A stretch of DNA of 6,888 nucleotides, from the NCBI GenBank assembly GCA_019751475.1, contig JAIENH010000405.1, positions 1 through 6,888 on the forward strand. The letters are read 5' to 3'. Each line of letters begins with the position of its first letter. Within the stretch, counting starts at the first letter, position 1. Under the pieces are notes generated by a model. It was given only the letters and a program-made list of their open reading frames with translations, did no database searches and was not told where the DNA came from. Made by a program: the position numbers and the translations under genes. The stretch is from Cyclobacteriaceae bacterium (GTDB lineage Bacteria > Bacteroidota > Bacteroidia > Cytophagales > Cyclobacteriaceae). Shown here piece after piece: positions 1 through 5,586 of the stretch.

Positions 1-67
1 TGGTCTTCCAATCCTTGTTTTGAAAGGCGGTGTAAAAGGTCTCTATTACTTTTCTTGACTCAAGCAT
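1..67 (-). CDS. SnoaL/NTF2-like protein, N-terminal fragment
   Basis: The minus strand opens with ATG at 67-65 and runs off the left edge after 22 complete codons, beginning MLESRKVIETFYTAFQNKDW. The pattern of a short helix, then FYxAFQxKDW, is the usual opening of SnoaL-like or NTF2-like alpha+beta barrel proteins, where this first helix forms one side of a small hydrophobic pocket. Members range from polyketide cyclases and ketosteroid-isomerase-like enzymes to non-catalytic ligand binders, so no reaction can be assigned from this piece. The start lies 4 bases after the nitrilase stop on the same strand, so the two are probably co-transcribed and perhaps translationally coupled. The purine-rich end of the nitrilase gene (AAAAAAGAAA) may serve as a weak ribosome site. 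The family call rests on only 22 residues. Confidence 0.6.
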   Translation of the reverse strand, partial: MLESRKVIETFYTAFQNKDWKT

Positions 68-71
68 GGTG

Positions 72-983
72 CTATTTCTTTTTTATCCATTCAAATCCAA
101 AGACATCTGGCCGGGCATAATGGCCAATCACATCGAAGTCCATCTTCGATTTAACAATCTCGCGGTGATCAATTTCTGCCGTGAGGACACCTTCCTTATC
201 ATACAGAGGGCCTGCCAATACTTTACCTAACGGATGAATGATGACACTGCCGCCCGAGCTAGGTAAAGATGGATGGCCTTCGACCAACTGCTTTTGCAAA
301 TCAGCCGGGTAGTGCTCTTTAGTAAGGAATTGATTGCAGCCCAAAACAAAACACCGGCTTTCGCAGGCAATGTGTGTGAGCGTGGCTTGCCAACTATCGC
401 GGCAGTCAGCTGTGGGGGCGAGGTAAACTTCTATACCTTGCTCATACAAAGCGGTGCGCGCCAGTGGCATGTAATTTTCCCAGCACACCAATCCACCGAT
501 TTTTCCAAGCGGTGTAGTTAATACTTGAAGATCGCTGCCATCTCCTTCACCCCAAATGATGCGCTCAGCAGCTGTGGGTTTCAGCTTGCGATGACGATGA
601 ATCAATTTTCCTTCCGGTGAAAAATAAAGGAGAGAGCAATACAAGGTGTCGCTGATGGTGTCTTTCTCGGTTACACCAATAACAATGTACGTGTTAGCTT
701 CTTTTGCCCATTTGGCCAGTTGATCAGCTTCCGGTCCGGGTACTTCAATGGCATTTTCCCAATAGCGAAGAAATAATTCGCGTCCTTCAGGCGTACGCCC
801 GCCAACAGCCGTGCCGAAAATCAATCCGCGGGGATAACCCGGAATGATCACCTCCGGAAAAAGCATGAGCCGTGAATCTTCCCGCGCAGCCTGGTGAATA
901 AACTCACCTATTTTTTGAAGTGTCTTACTTCGATCAAAAAAGACTGGGGCTACTTGAACTACAGAAGCGCGAAACGGTGACAT
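72..983 (-). CDS. Nitrilase family carbon-nitrogen hydrolase (plant NIT-like type)
   Basis: A 303-residue cytoplasmic enzyme of the nitrilase superfamily, with no signal peptide. The catalytic triad is complete: Glu44 in LFPEVIIPGYPRG, Lys133 in HRHRKLKPT, and nucleophile Cys167 in GLVCWENYMPL. Other family marks are GEGDGSD (145-151), APTADCRDSW after the cysteine, SSGGSVIIHP, and DFDVIGHYARPDVF (282-295) near the C-terminus. GYPRG, the VPGPE segment (81-85) and the DFDVxGHYxRP tail recall plant NIT1-4 and their bacterial relatives rather than aliphatic amidases or omega-amidases. True nitrilases hydrolyse a nitrile to the acid plus ammonia; some relatives also release amide or act on beta-cyanoalanine or cyanide. 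The substrate cannot be read here. Length is near that of bacterial members and shorter than plant ones. The start is the natural one: MSPFRASVVQVAPVF matches the family's first strand, although no Shine-Dalgarno is seen. A SnoaL-like gene follows 4 bases downstream. Confidence 0.9.
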   Translation of the reverse strand: MSPFRASVVQVAPVFFDRSKTLQKIGEFIHQAAREDSRLMLFPEVIIPGYPRGLIFGTAVGGRTPEGRELFLRYWENAIEVPGPEADQLAKWAKEANTYIVIGVTEKDTISDTLYCSLLYFSPEGKLIHRHRKLKPTAAERIIWGEGDGSDLQVLTTPLGKIGGLVCWENYMPLARTALYEQGIEVYLAPTADCRDSWQATLTHIACESRCFVLGCNQFLTKEHYPADLQKQLVEGHPSLPSSGGSVIIHPLGKVLAGPLYDKEGVLTAEIDHREIVKSKMDFDVIGHYARPDVFGFEWIKKK

Positions 984-988
984 GCATC

Positions 989-1009
989 GAAGGTAGCAAT
1001 TTGACCTTC
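989..1009. other. Short inverted repeat just upstream of the nitrilase start
   Basis: GAAGGT at 989-994 is the exact reverse complement of ACCTTC at 1004-1009, giving a 6-bp stem with a 9-base spacer. It begins 5 bases upstream of the nitrilase ATG on the minus strand, inside the only gap (984-1052) between the nitrilase and DUF2807 genes. It could be an operator half-site pair or a leader hairpin close to the ribosome entry site. There is no T-run on either side, so it is not an intrinsic terminator. A 6-bp palindrome can arise by chance. Confidence 0.25.
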
Positions 1010-1052
1010 CGTTGCAAACTGAATATTACAGATGAGAAAAATGTATTGGAGA

Positions 1053-1799
1053 TCAGTAAATCCGCTCGATTGAGCCGCTGCCGTAAACTCGTTTCGTTAC
1101 GGTCTTTGTATTGCCTTTGTGTTTCACACTGCCACTGCCCATGACAAGTGCCTCCAGGCTTACGCTTGCATTCAGTTCTGCCGAGCCGGTGCCGGTCACC
1201 TTTACTTTTCCCGTCTCCAGCGGGCATTCATAACCTTTTAGGTTTCCGCTGCCACTTACCACCGCATCAAGGGTGGTGCCGTAGCCGCGCAGCGTGAGAT
1301 TACCAGGCCCGCTCACCTCCGCTTTTATCGTATTGCCTTTAATGTCCACATCCATGCTACCGTTGCCGGACACACCAAGGGTTATAAAATCTGAAGCAAT
1401 GGAGTTTTCTGAAAGGATTTTGCCACCACCATTTACCTGTAAGTCAGTCACGTTTTTCATGCTGACGTAAATCTTCATCGTAGGATTTACTTTGATGTCA
1501 TCAATCTTGGCCCAGATACTCTTGTTTGGGTTTTCGGGCTTGCGATCCATGTTGATCATCAATACTCCGTTATCGACTTTTATTTCACTTACCTCCAGAA
1601 ATTCTGACAGTGTCTCGACCACCACTTCCTGTTTGTTGGTTTGCTTAAGCATCACTGTGTAGTTGGAGTTCACGTAAATGGCTTTGAAGTCGGGGAGTTC
1701 GAGGGTCTTTTTGGTAGTTTGACTGAAGGCAATGGAGGCGGCAGAGAGTAAGAGCAGGGAAACAACAATTAGAACGAAGATCAGATTTACTTTTCTCAT
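1053..1799 (-). CDS. Exported head-GIN (DUF2807) domain protein
   Basis: A 248-residue secreted protein. Residues 1-27 form a signal peptide: MRK, a long hydrophobic stretch (LIFVLIVVSLLLLSAASIAF), then a likely cleavage near SQ/TT. The mature part begins with the GIN-domain pattern of ELPDFKAIYVNSNYTVMLKQ and a VDNGVLMINM strand. From about residue 122 it becomes a ladder of short strands with glycine turns: SGNGS, SGPGN, SGSGN, TGTGS, MGSGS and YGSGS. This fits a parallel beta-solenoid, the known fold of DUF2807, often annotated 'putative auto-transporter adhesin'. The family is abundant in Bacteroidota envelopes and has no established biochemical role, so adhesion is not claimed. There is no lipobox cysteine, so it is probably periplasmic or released to the surface by other means. 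It lies on the same strand as its neighbours, 121 bases after the microprotein gene and 69 bases before the nitrilase gene. No Shine-Dalgarno is seen (ACCACCATG). Confidence 0.85.
   Translation of the reverse strand: MRKVNLIFVLIVVSLLLLSAASIAFSQTTKKTLELPDFKAIYVNSNYTVMLKQTNKQEVVVETLSEFLEVSEIKVDNGVLMINMDRKPENPNKSIWAKIDDIKVNPTMKIYVSMKNVTDLQVNGGGKILSENSIASDFITLGVSGNGSMDVDIKGNTIKAEVSGPGNLTLRGYGTTLDAVVSGSGNLKGYECPLETGKVKVTGTGSAELNASVSLEALVMGSGSVKHKGNTKTVTKRVYGSGSIERIY
1071..1436 (-). repeat. Glycine-turn solenoid ladder within the DUF2807 protein
   Basis: Residues 122-243 carry a turn motif of form (S/T/M/Y)-G-x-G-(S/N) at residues 144, 163, 182, 202, 220 and 239, with steps of 19, 19, 20, 18 and 19 residues. 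A degenerate first turn, NGGGK, sits at 123. Between turns are alternating hydrophobic and polar residues, as expected for solenoid strands. The repeats are diverged at DNA level, so this is a protein-level repeat and not a recent tandem duplication. Confidence 0.7.
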
Positions 1800-1887
1800 G
1801 GTGGTTTAATGGATTTGCCATGAAAAATGCATTATCGTTGTAAACTACCGATGCCCCGTTCGGCCAGTGTACAATTAGGACGATAAG

Positions 1888-1910
1888 TTGCTTCAACCGG
1901 GGTTAAGCAA
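1888..1910. other. Imperfect stem-loop in the gap after the microprotein gene
   Basis: TTGCTT at 1888-1893 pairs with AAGCAA at 1905-1910. Inside it AAC (1895-1897) pairs with GTT (1902-1904), leaving a 4-base loop and one bulged base, so the stem is about 9 bp. It sits 11 bases beyond the stop of the 35-residue gene and 89 bases before the DUF2807 start. That is a sensible place for a transcript 3' end or a processing site between the barrel operon and the downstream genes. Neither strand has a T-tract right after it, so it does not look like a standard intrinsic terminator. The rest of the 1800-1920 gap shows no other clear signal. Confidence 0.4.
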
Positions 1911-1920
1911 ACGGACAGGC

Positions 1921-2028
1921 CTACCTGCGTGGTTTTTTAAAGATGAGCCGATACACCACAATAAAGATAGCCAGGCCGATGGCCATCACAATGCCTACTT
2001 CGGGTGTGAGATGGGTGGCTCCGTGCAT
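1921..2028 (-). CDS. 35-residue single-pass membrane microprotein
   Basis: A short open frame with ATG at 2028-2026 and TAG at 1923-1921. An in-frame TGA stands immediately before the ATG, so no longer version exists. The product starts MHGATHLTPE, continues with one hydrophobic segment (VGIVMAIGLAIFIVVY, residues 11-26) and ends RLIFKKPRR. The positive tail after the segment and the uncharged start predict N-out/C-in insertion in the inner membrane by the positive-inside rule. It begins 10 bases after the stop of the HhH-barrel gene on the same strand, so it probably belongs to that operon and could be translated by reinitiation. I do not recognise a family. In favour of a real gene are the clean transmembrane architecture, the basic anchor and the tight spacing; against it are the short length and lack of a Shine-Dalgarno. 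It could also be a chance frame. Confidence 0.55.
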   Translation of the reverse strand: MHGATHLTPEVGIVMAIGLAIFIVVYRLIFKKPRR

Positions 2029-2038
2029 TCAGGTGGGT

Positions 2039-4096
2039 TTAGAATCGTATTCTCGCCTGAAATTTAAGATCATTTCTGGTATTGCCGTCAATTAATTCAC
2101 CGGCCGTGCCGATTTGATCGCGATCGGTGAATCGTGTTCGGGCCCAACGAAGCCAAAGGTCCACTTTCTTCGAAACACGGTATTGCACCATGGCATAGTT
2201 GCGAATGCCTACTCCATACAGTGCCGGGAATGAGAAAGCCAGCCAGACATCGCGCTCATAAACATACAGCCGATTGTCATAGTCATCAGTATCAAAGAGA
2301 GCATAACGAAATGAAAACGACCAGCGTTTGATGTCAAAATTAACATCTTGTATCAAAGCAACGCCTCGCGTTGATCTACCTGCCAAATCATAGGAGCTAA
2401 ACTGCGCCCGCGTCTTGAAGGTGAAATACGGAGGTGCCTGGTAATCTAAATTGATCCAGTAGTTTCGCTTGGTACCCAGAGCCGTGTAGTAGAGGTTTGT
2501 CTCACCTGATTGGTTTCGGATTTTCGTTTCTTCTCTCATTTGCAGAAACAAGAGCACGGTCTTAGAAGGATTGTAGTTAAACCGAATGAGCCATTCGTTT
2601 CCTTCGGAAGGTGCGTATCCGCGATAGCGCAGCCACGGGAATTTAAACAAGTCCACGTATCCACTGATCCAGTATCTTTTATTGAAAGTGTATTTCCATC
2701 CCCAATAAAATCCACGCTCATTTTGTGGCACCGTGCTTTCCGCGAAAGCGTTAGAGTAAAAAGAATAGAAATCGCGCGCAAAGTTTCTGTAGAGAAATGA
2801 TACTTCGGCTTTGTTAGTGAGACTACCCAACACCCCTGCCGTGAGTGCCGGACCATGACCGATTGTTTGCGAGGCCTCTCCAAAGAAAGTAAAGTTTTGA
2901 ATGTTGTAATTCACATAAGCACCTACGTTTTGATTCATGCTCCCTTGAAAAGAAAATTGATTGTATGGTGTAGATTGTCGTTGCACCGGCTTGTCAAACT
3001 GGGTTTGATGAAAAATCAGGCCAGCATCTAATGTTGATTTTCTGAATTGCAGTACGGCACCCGTATTGGTTTCTTCAATTTGGTCTCGCGCCATGATCTC
3101 TGCCGGTGTGCGATGCAATCCCGTAAGATTAAAAGAAGAAATAAACGATGGATCGTCAACACTTTCCGTAGCGAGCACCCGCCCATCACGGGCTGTGCGT
3201 GAAGCGAACGCATGAAGCGTTATATAGGAATGCAATTGGTAGCTGACAGCCAGGCCGCGGAAGTATAGATTTTCGTTTAGGGATGTGTAGGGCAGAAAGC
3301 CAAGATTACTTCTCCGCACGGTGGTGATGGTTTCGGCATTTTTACCAAAACCAAAAACACTGCCGAGCGTGAGACCTTGACCAAATTGACTTTGAAAATC
3401 GCCTGCAATCAAATTTCGCAAACGGCCCTTGTTCATGACCTGAGCGTGAAACGACAGATAGTCGGGCCCATATTGCTTCTTGGCTGGCGACCATTGATTC
3501 ACTTCGCCAGCATCTTTTTCTGCTGTGATGCCAAAGCTAAAATCATTCGACCGTGCTACCCGGTATCTCAGGTAAAGTTCATCGGGGCTGCCAGCATAGC
3601 GTTGTGATGAGTCTGCGTCCGGTCGGTATCCGCGTTTTTCTTCCAGCGTGCGTTCGTAGCGCATCACGAGGTAGTTGTTTTCTTCTGATGCTACCCGCTT
3701 AAGAAATCCTGAATTGAGTTTTGATTGTGGATCAATCACCCGCACAAACGGAATTATGCGCTCGAATGTTTGCTTGTCCCATCCTGGTATGGACTGCAAT
3801 TCATAGACCGACAGCAGTGGATCGCTTTCATCCCGGAATTTCAAAAACTCATTCACTTCGGCTTCCGATAGAATAAAGAGAGCCCGAAGCTGCTCGCGCG
3901 TGATGGCATTCAAATCGACTGGGTTGGAGAGGAGTTGTGCAAGGTTTTCATATAACTCCTGGTAGTTAAGGTCAAGGTCTTGAACGGGAAAAACCTCGTC
4001 CACCAATTTTTCAAGGTTGATTTCCTTCCGGGGATAATCCTGCGAAAGCAGTGTCTTTGAGAAAAGACACAAAAGCAAAATAAGCGAACGTTTCAT
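2039..4096 (-). CDS. Helix-hairpin-helix domain protein with C-terminal outer-membrane barrel
   Basis: A 685-residue exported protein. Residues 1-19 are a signal peptide (MKRSLILLLCLFSKTLLSQ) with no convincing lipobox despite the cysteine. Residues 59-118 resemble the ComEA-type tandem HhH unit: VDLNAITREQLRAL, then ESDPLLSVYELQSIPGWDKQ, then an FERIIPFV helix. Both hairpins lack the GxG that normally contacts DNA phosphate: the first reads FILSEAE, the second keeps one Gly (PGWDKQ). DNA binding is therefore doubtful, and the module may be a protein-contact fold. From about 130 to the end, alternating aromatic-rich strands (for example YLRYRVARS, FSFGITAE, AYVNYNIQNFTFFGEAS) and the terminal RIRF indicate an outer-membrane barrel with C-terminal Phe. 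Proteins of this layout are common in Bacteroidota and have no firmly known function. The start overlaps the stop of the PorV-like gene (ATGA), with AAGGA just upstream, so the two are translationally coupled. Confidence 0.8.
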   Translation of the reverse strand: MKRSLILLLCLFSKTLLSQDYPRKEINLEKLVDEVFPVQDLDLNYQELYENLAQLLSNPVDLNAITREQLRALFILSEAEVNEFLKFRDESDPLLSVYELQSIPGWDKQTFERIIPFVRVIDPQSKLNSGFLKRVASEENNYLVMRYERTLEEKRGYRPDADSSQRYAGSPDELYLRYRVARSNDFSFGITAEKDAGEVNQWSPAKKQYGPDYLSFHAQVMNKGRLRNLIAGDFQSQFGQGLTLGSVFGFGKNAETITTVRRSNLGFLPYTSLNENLYFRGLAVSYQLHSYITLHAFASRTARDGRVLATESVDDPSFISSFNLTGLHRTPAEIMARDQIEETNTGAVLQFRKSTLDAGLIFHQTQFDKPVQRQSTPYNQFSFQGSMNQNVGAYVNYNIQNFTFFGEASQTIGHGPALTAGVLGSLTNKAEVSFLYRNFARDFYSFYSNAFAESTVPQNERGFYWGWKYTFNKRYWISGYVDLFKFPWLRYRGYAPSEGNEWLIRFNYNPSKTVLLFLQMREETKIRNQSGETNLYYTALGTKRNYWINLDYQAPPYFTFKTRAQFSSYDLAGRSTRGVALIQDVNFDIKRWSFSFRYALFDTDDYDNRLYVYERDVWLAFSFPALYGVGIRNYAMVQYRVSKKVDLWLRWARTRFTDRDQIGTAGELIDGNTRNDLKFQARIRF

Positions 4097-4908
4097 TTTC
4101 CTTTTTCTCTTGAAAGCAGATAAACAGCCGAAGTCTGGTGGACGGCATTCAGTACGTTACCAAATTGGATAGCATAATCAATCTTGAGTCGTTTTACCTG
4201 CACGCCCAAGCCCGCGAAGCCGGCAGACGGATTTAGGTTAAATCCAGTGCGTGCAAATACTTTTTTATGAATGACGTACTCAAGACCTGCGCGCACCGTA
4301 GCCCGATAATCAAGATCTTTTTCAAGTTCAGTGGTTAGCAACAGTTTTTCAGAAGGCTTAAAACCAATGCCTGCCACTAATTTTACGGGCAGTAATTCCG
4401 AATCTGAAATTTTGGCCTGACCAAGATTTAGCACGTATGCTCCGACAGAAATTTGTGGAGTGATTTGAGCCACCCCTCCAAAGTCAATTCTTAAAGTGCT
4501 TCTGGTGCCAAAGCCTTCCGCACTATACTGTACATAGTTTATTCTTGCACCCAGTGAGGCGATACCGAACGTATTGCTGAAGCCGAGTCCCGCTGTTTGT
4601 TCGCTGTATAAAGCATCACCAAATCGAAAGAACCCAATGGAGGTTACACCAAACTTGATGGGGATGGCCATACCAGCTGCCATCCGATTGGCGCCTTTCA
4701 GGGCGGGTTGTACTTCGTATGCAAAGAAAGACGCTGCCCGTGTTAGTCGGCCACTGGCCCCGATGTTATTAAAGATCGAGGATTCGTCAGTGAGCACGGT
4801 GCTGACAAAGCCCATTCCTGCGGGCCGTGCGCCCATTAGTGTGCTGACGCTTTGAGCCGGTGCAAGGCGGGCTGAAATAAACAAGGTGATGACGAACCAT
4901 TGTTTCAT
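4093..4908 (-). CDS. PorV/PorQ-like outer-membrane beta-barrel protein
   Basis: A 271-residue exported protein. Residues 1-19 form a signal peptide ending APAQ. The mature start, with MGARPAGMGF (25-34) and then DESSIFNNIGA, is the conserved opening of the PorV/PorQ and FadL-like barrel group (typically GARAxGMGxA...DDxSAxxxNPA). Repeated amphipathic strands follow, such as GVTSIGFFRFGD, ASLGARINYVQYS, RAGLEYVIHK and FARTGFNLNP. PorV is a type IX secretion shuttle subunit and PorQ a paralogue, but the family is large and has many members outside secretion, so a T9SS role is only one option. The C-terminus ends YLLSREKGK and not in an aromatic residue. Those last codons (AGA GAA AAA GGA AAA) also supply the purine-rich ribosome site of the next gene. 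The gene is first in an operon with the HhH-barrel gene (4-base overlap) and is divergent from the MORN-repeat gene. Confidence 0.75.
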   Translation of the reverse strand: MKQWFVITLFISARLAPAQSVSTLMGARPAGMGFVSTVLTDESSIFNNIGASGRLTRAASFFAYEVQPALKGANRMAAGMAIPIKFGVTSIGFFRFGDALYSEQTAGLGFSNTFGIASLGARINYVQYSAEGFGTRSTLRIDFGGVAQITPQISVGAYVLNLGQAKISDSELLPVKLVAGIGFKPSEKLLLTTELEKDLDYRATVRAGLEYVIHKKVFARTGFNLNPSAGFAGLGVQVKRLKIDYAIQFGNVLNAVHQTSAVYLLSREKGK

Positions 4909-4944
4909 TTCCTGCGATTTGAAAATAAGTTAACATTTTTGCAG
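4909..4944. promoter_or_regulatory. 36-base divergent intergenic region
   Basis: This AT-rich gap separates the start of the minus-strand PorV-like gene from the chosen start of the plus-strand MORN-repeat gene. It contains a GTTAAC palindrome (4929-4934). CATTTTTG at 4934-4941 is one base off the Bacteroidota -7 element TAnnTTTG, but it lies too close to the ATG and has no TTG at a suitable distance upstream. Two full promoters cannot fit here without reaching into the opposing coding sequences, so at least one transcript probably starts inside the other gene's 5' end. The regulatory label is inferred from position. Confidence 0.3.
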
Positions 4945-5586
4945 ATGCATTTTTTAACAATCTGGGGGAATTTATTTGTAGCGATCTTTTTTCTTTCCCT
5001 GACCGGCCTGTTGGCCCAGTCTAAAGACACCGTGGAATACTATCCCCAGGGGCAAGTTCGGGCGAAAGGCGCCTTGGAGCGAGGTTTAAAAACGGGTGAG
5101 TGGAAATGCTTTTATCCTTCGGGAGGCGTGAACGCCCTTGAGCACTACGTGGTCGGTCGGTTAGAAGGGGAGGTGCGCTACTATTTTCCGAACGGCACTG
5201 AGCAAGGACGTGAGCATTGGAGCAAGGGCACCCTGCACGACTCTGCCTGGTACTTTCATCAAAATGGCCTGCTTGAAAAGAAGGGTGTGTACCACTATGG
5301 GCAATATTCTGAACGTTGGGAGTTTTATCATGCCAATGGAAAACTGCACCGAGTTGTTGACTACTCAAATGGATTGCCGGAAGGCCCAACAAAGATTTAC
5401 AATGAGGACGGAAAACTTTCTCAAGAAGGAAGTTATGTCGGTGGGTTGGAGGAAGGCGAGTGGAAGTTTTACAATGACGAAGCGCGCCTTCAATACTCAG
5501 GAGGCTATGCAGCCGGCAAGCGCATCGGCACCTGGTATCAATATGATAAGAAAGGGAATAAAAAAATCTGGAAGTACCGCGATTAG
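4945..5586 (+). CDS. Secreted MORN-variant repeat protein (YwqK-like fold)
   Basis: A 213-residue protein from ATG 4945. This start is preferred over an in-frame ATG at 4900: it directly opens a signal peptide (MHFLTIWGNLFVAIFFLSLT, then GLLAQ, likely cleaved before SKD), and the longer version would overlap the divergent gene by 9 bases and bury the signal behind 15 polar residues. The whole mature part consists of MORN-variant units of the pattern aromatic-Y-x-x-N-G-x-L, ..., Y-x-x-G-x-x-x-G-x-W. This fold is often labelled 'toxin-antitoxin system YwqK family antitoxin'; the signal peptide argues against an antitoxin role here. Such repeats usually form an elongated beta-sheet surface for protein or glycan contacts, and no catalytic residues are evident. 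It is the only plus-strand gene. It is divergent from the PorV-like gene and convergent with the Omp85 gene, so it is expressed from its own promoter. Confidence 0.85.
   Translation: MHFLTIWGNLFVAIFFLSLTGLLAQSKDTVEYYPQGQVRAKGALERGLKTGEWKCFYPSGGVNALEHYVVGRLEGEVRYYFPNGTEQGREHWSKGTLHDSAWYFHQNGLLEKKGVYHYGQYSERWEFYHANGKLHRVVDYSNGLPEGPTKIYNEDGKLSQEGSYVGGLEEGEWKFYNDEARLQYSGGYAAGKRIGTWYQYDKKGNKKIWKYRD
5035..5583 (+). repeat. Seven exact-length 24-residue MORN-like units plus a partial eighth
   Basis: Units start at 5035, 5107, 5179, 5251, 5323, 5395 and 5467 (72 bases each); a 15-residue half unit runs from 5539 to 5583. Gly is at unit position 17 in all seven full units and at position 6 in all except unit 7 (Ala). 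Trp is at position 23 in units 1, 4, 6 and 7 and shifted to 24 in unit 3. Position 14 is aromatic in five of the seven, being Leu in unit 1 and Trp in unit 3. There is no insertion or deletion between units. The DNA sequences are diverged, so the duplication is old and the length is probably under selection. Confidence 0.85.

Noticed and set aside
1015..1022. TCAGTTTG on the minus strand as a Bacteroidota -7 promoter element for the nitrilase gene
   Set aside because: One mismatch to TAnnTTTG, and no TTG at the expected distance upstream; too weak to annotate.
1645..1896. 83-residue minus-strand frame spanning the DUF2807 start and the gap upstream of it
   Set aside because: It overlaps the signal-peptide region in another frame and shows no domain or signal; a shadow frame.
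1888..1910. Intrinsic terminator
   Set aside because: The stem is imperfect and there is no T-tract on either strand, so it is recorded only as a stem-loop.
4900..4944. N-terminal extension of the MORN-repeat gene from an in-frame ATG at 4900
   Set aside because: It would add 15 residues before the signal peptide and overlap the divergent PorV-like gene. The ATG at 4945 opens a normal signal peptide directly.
4945..5586. Reading the YwqK-like protein as a toxin-antitoxin component
   Set aside because: It has a signal peptide, there is no small toxin gene beside it, and the family label is a legacy name for this repeat type.
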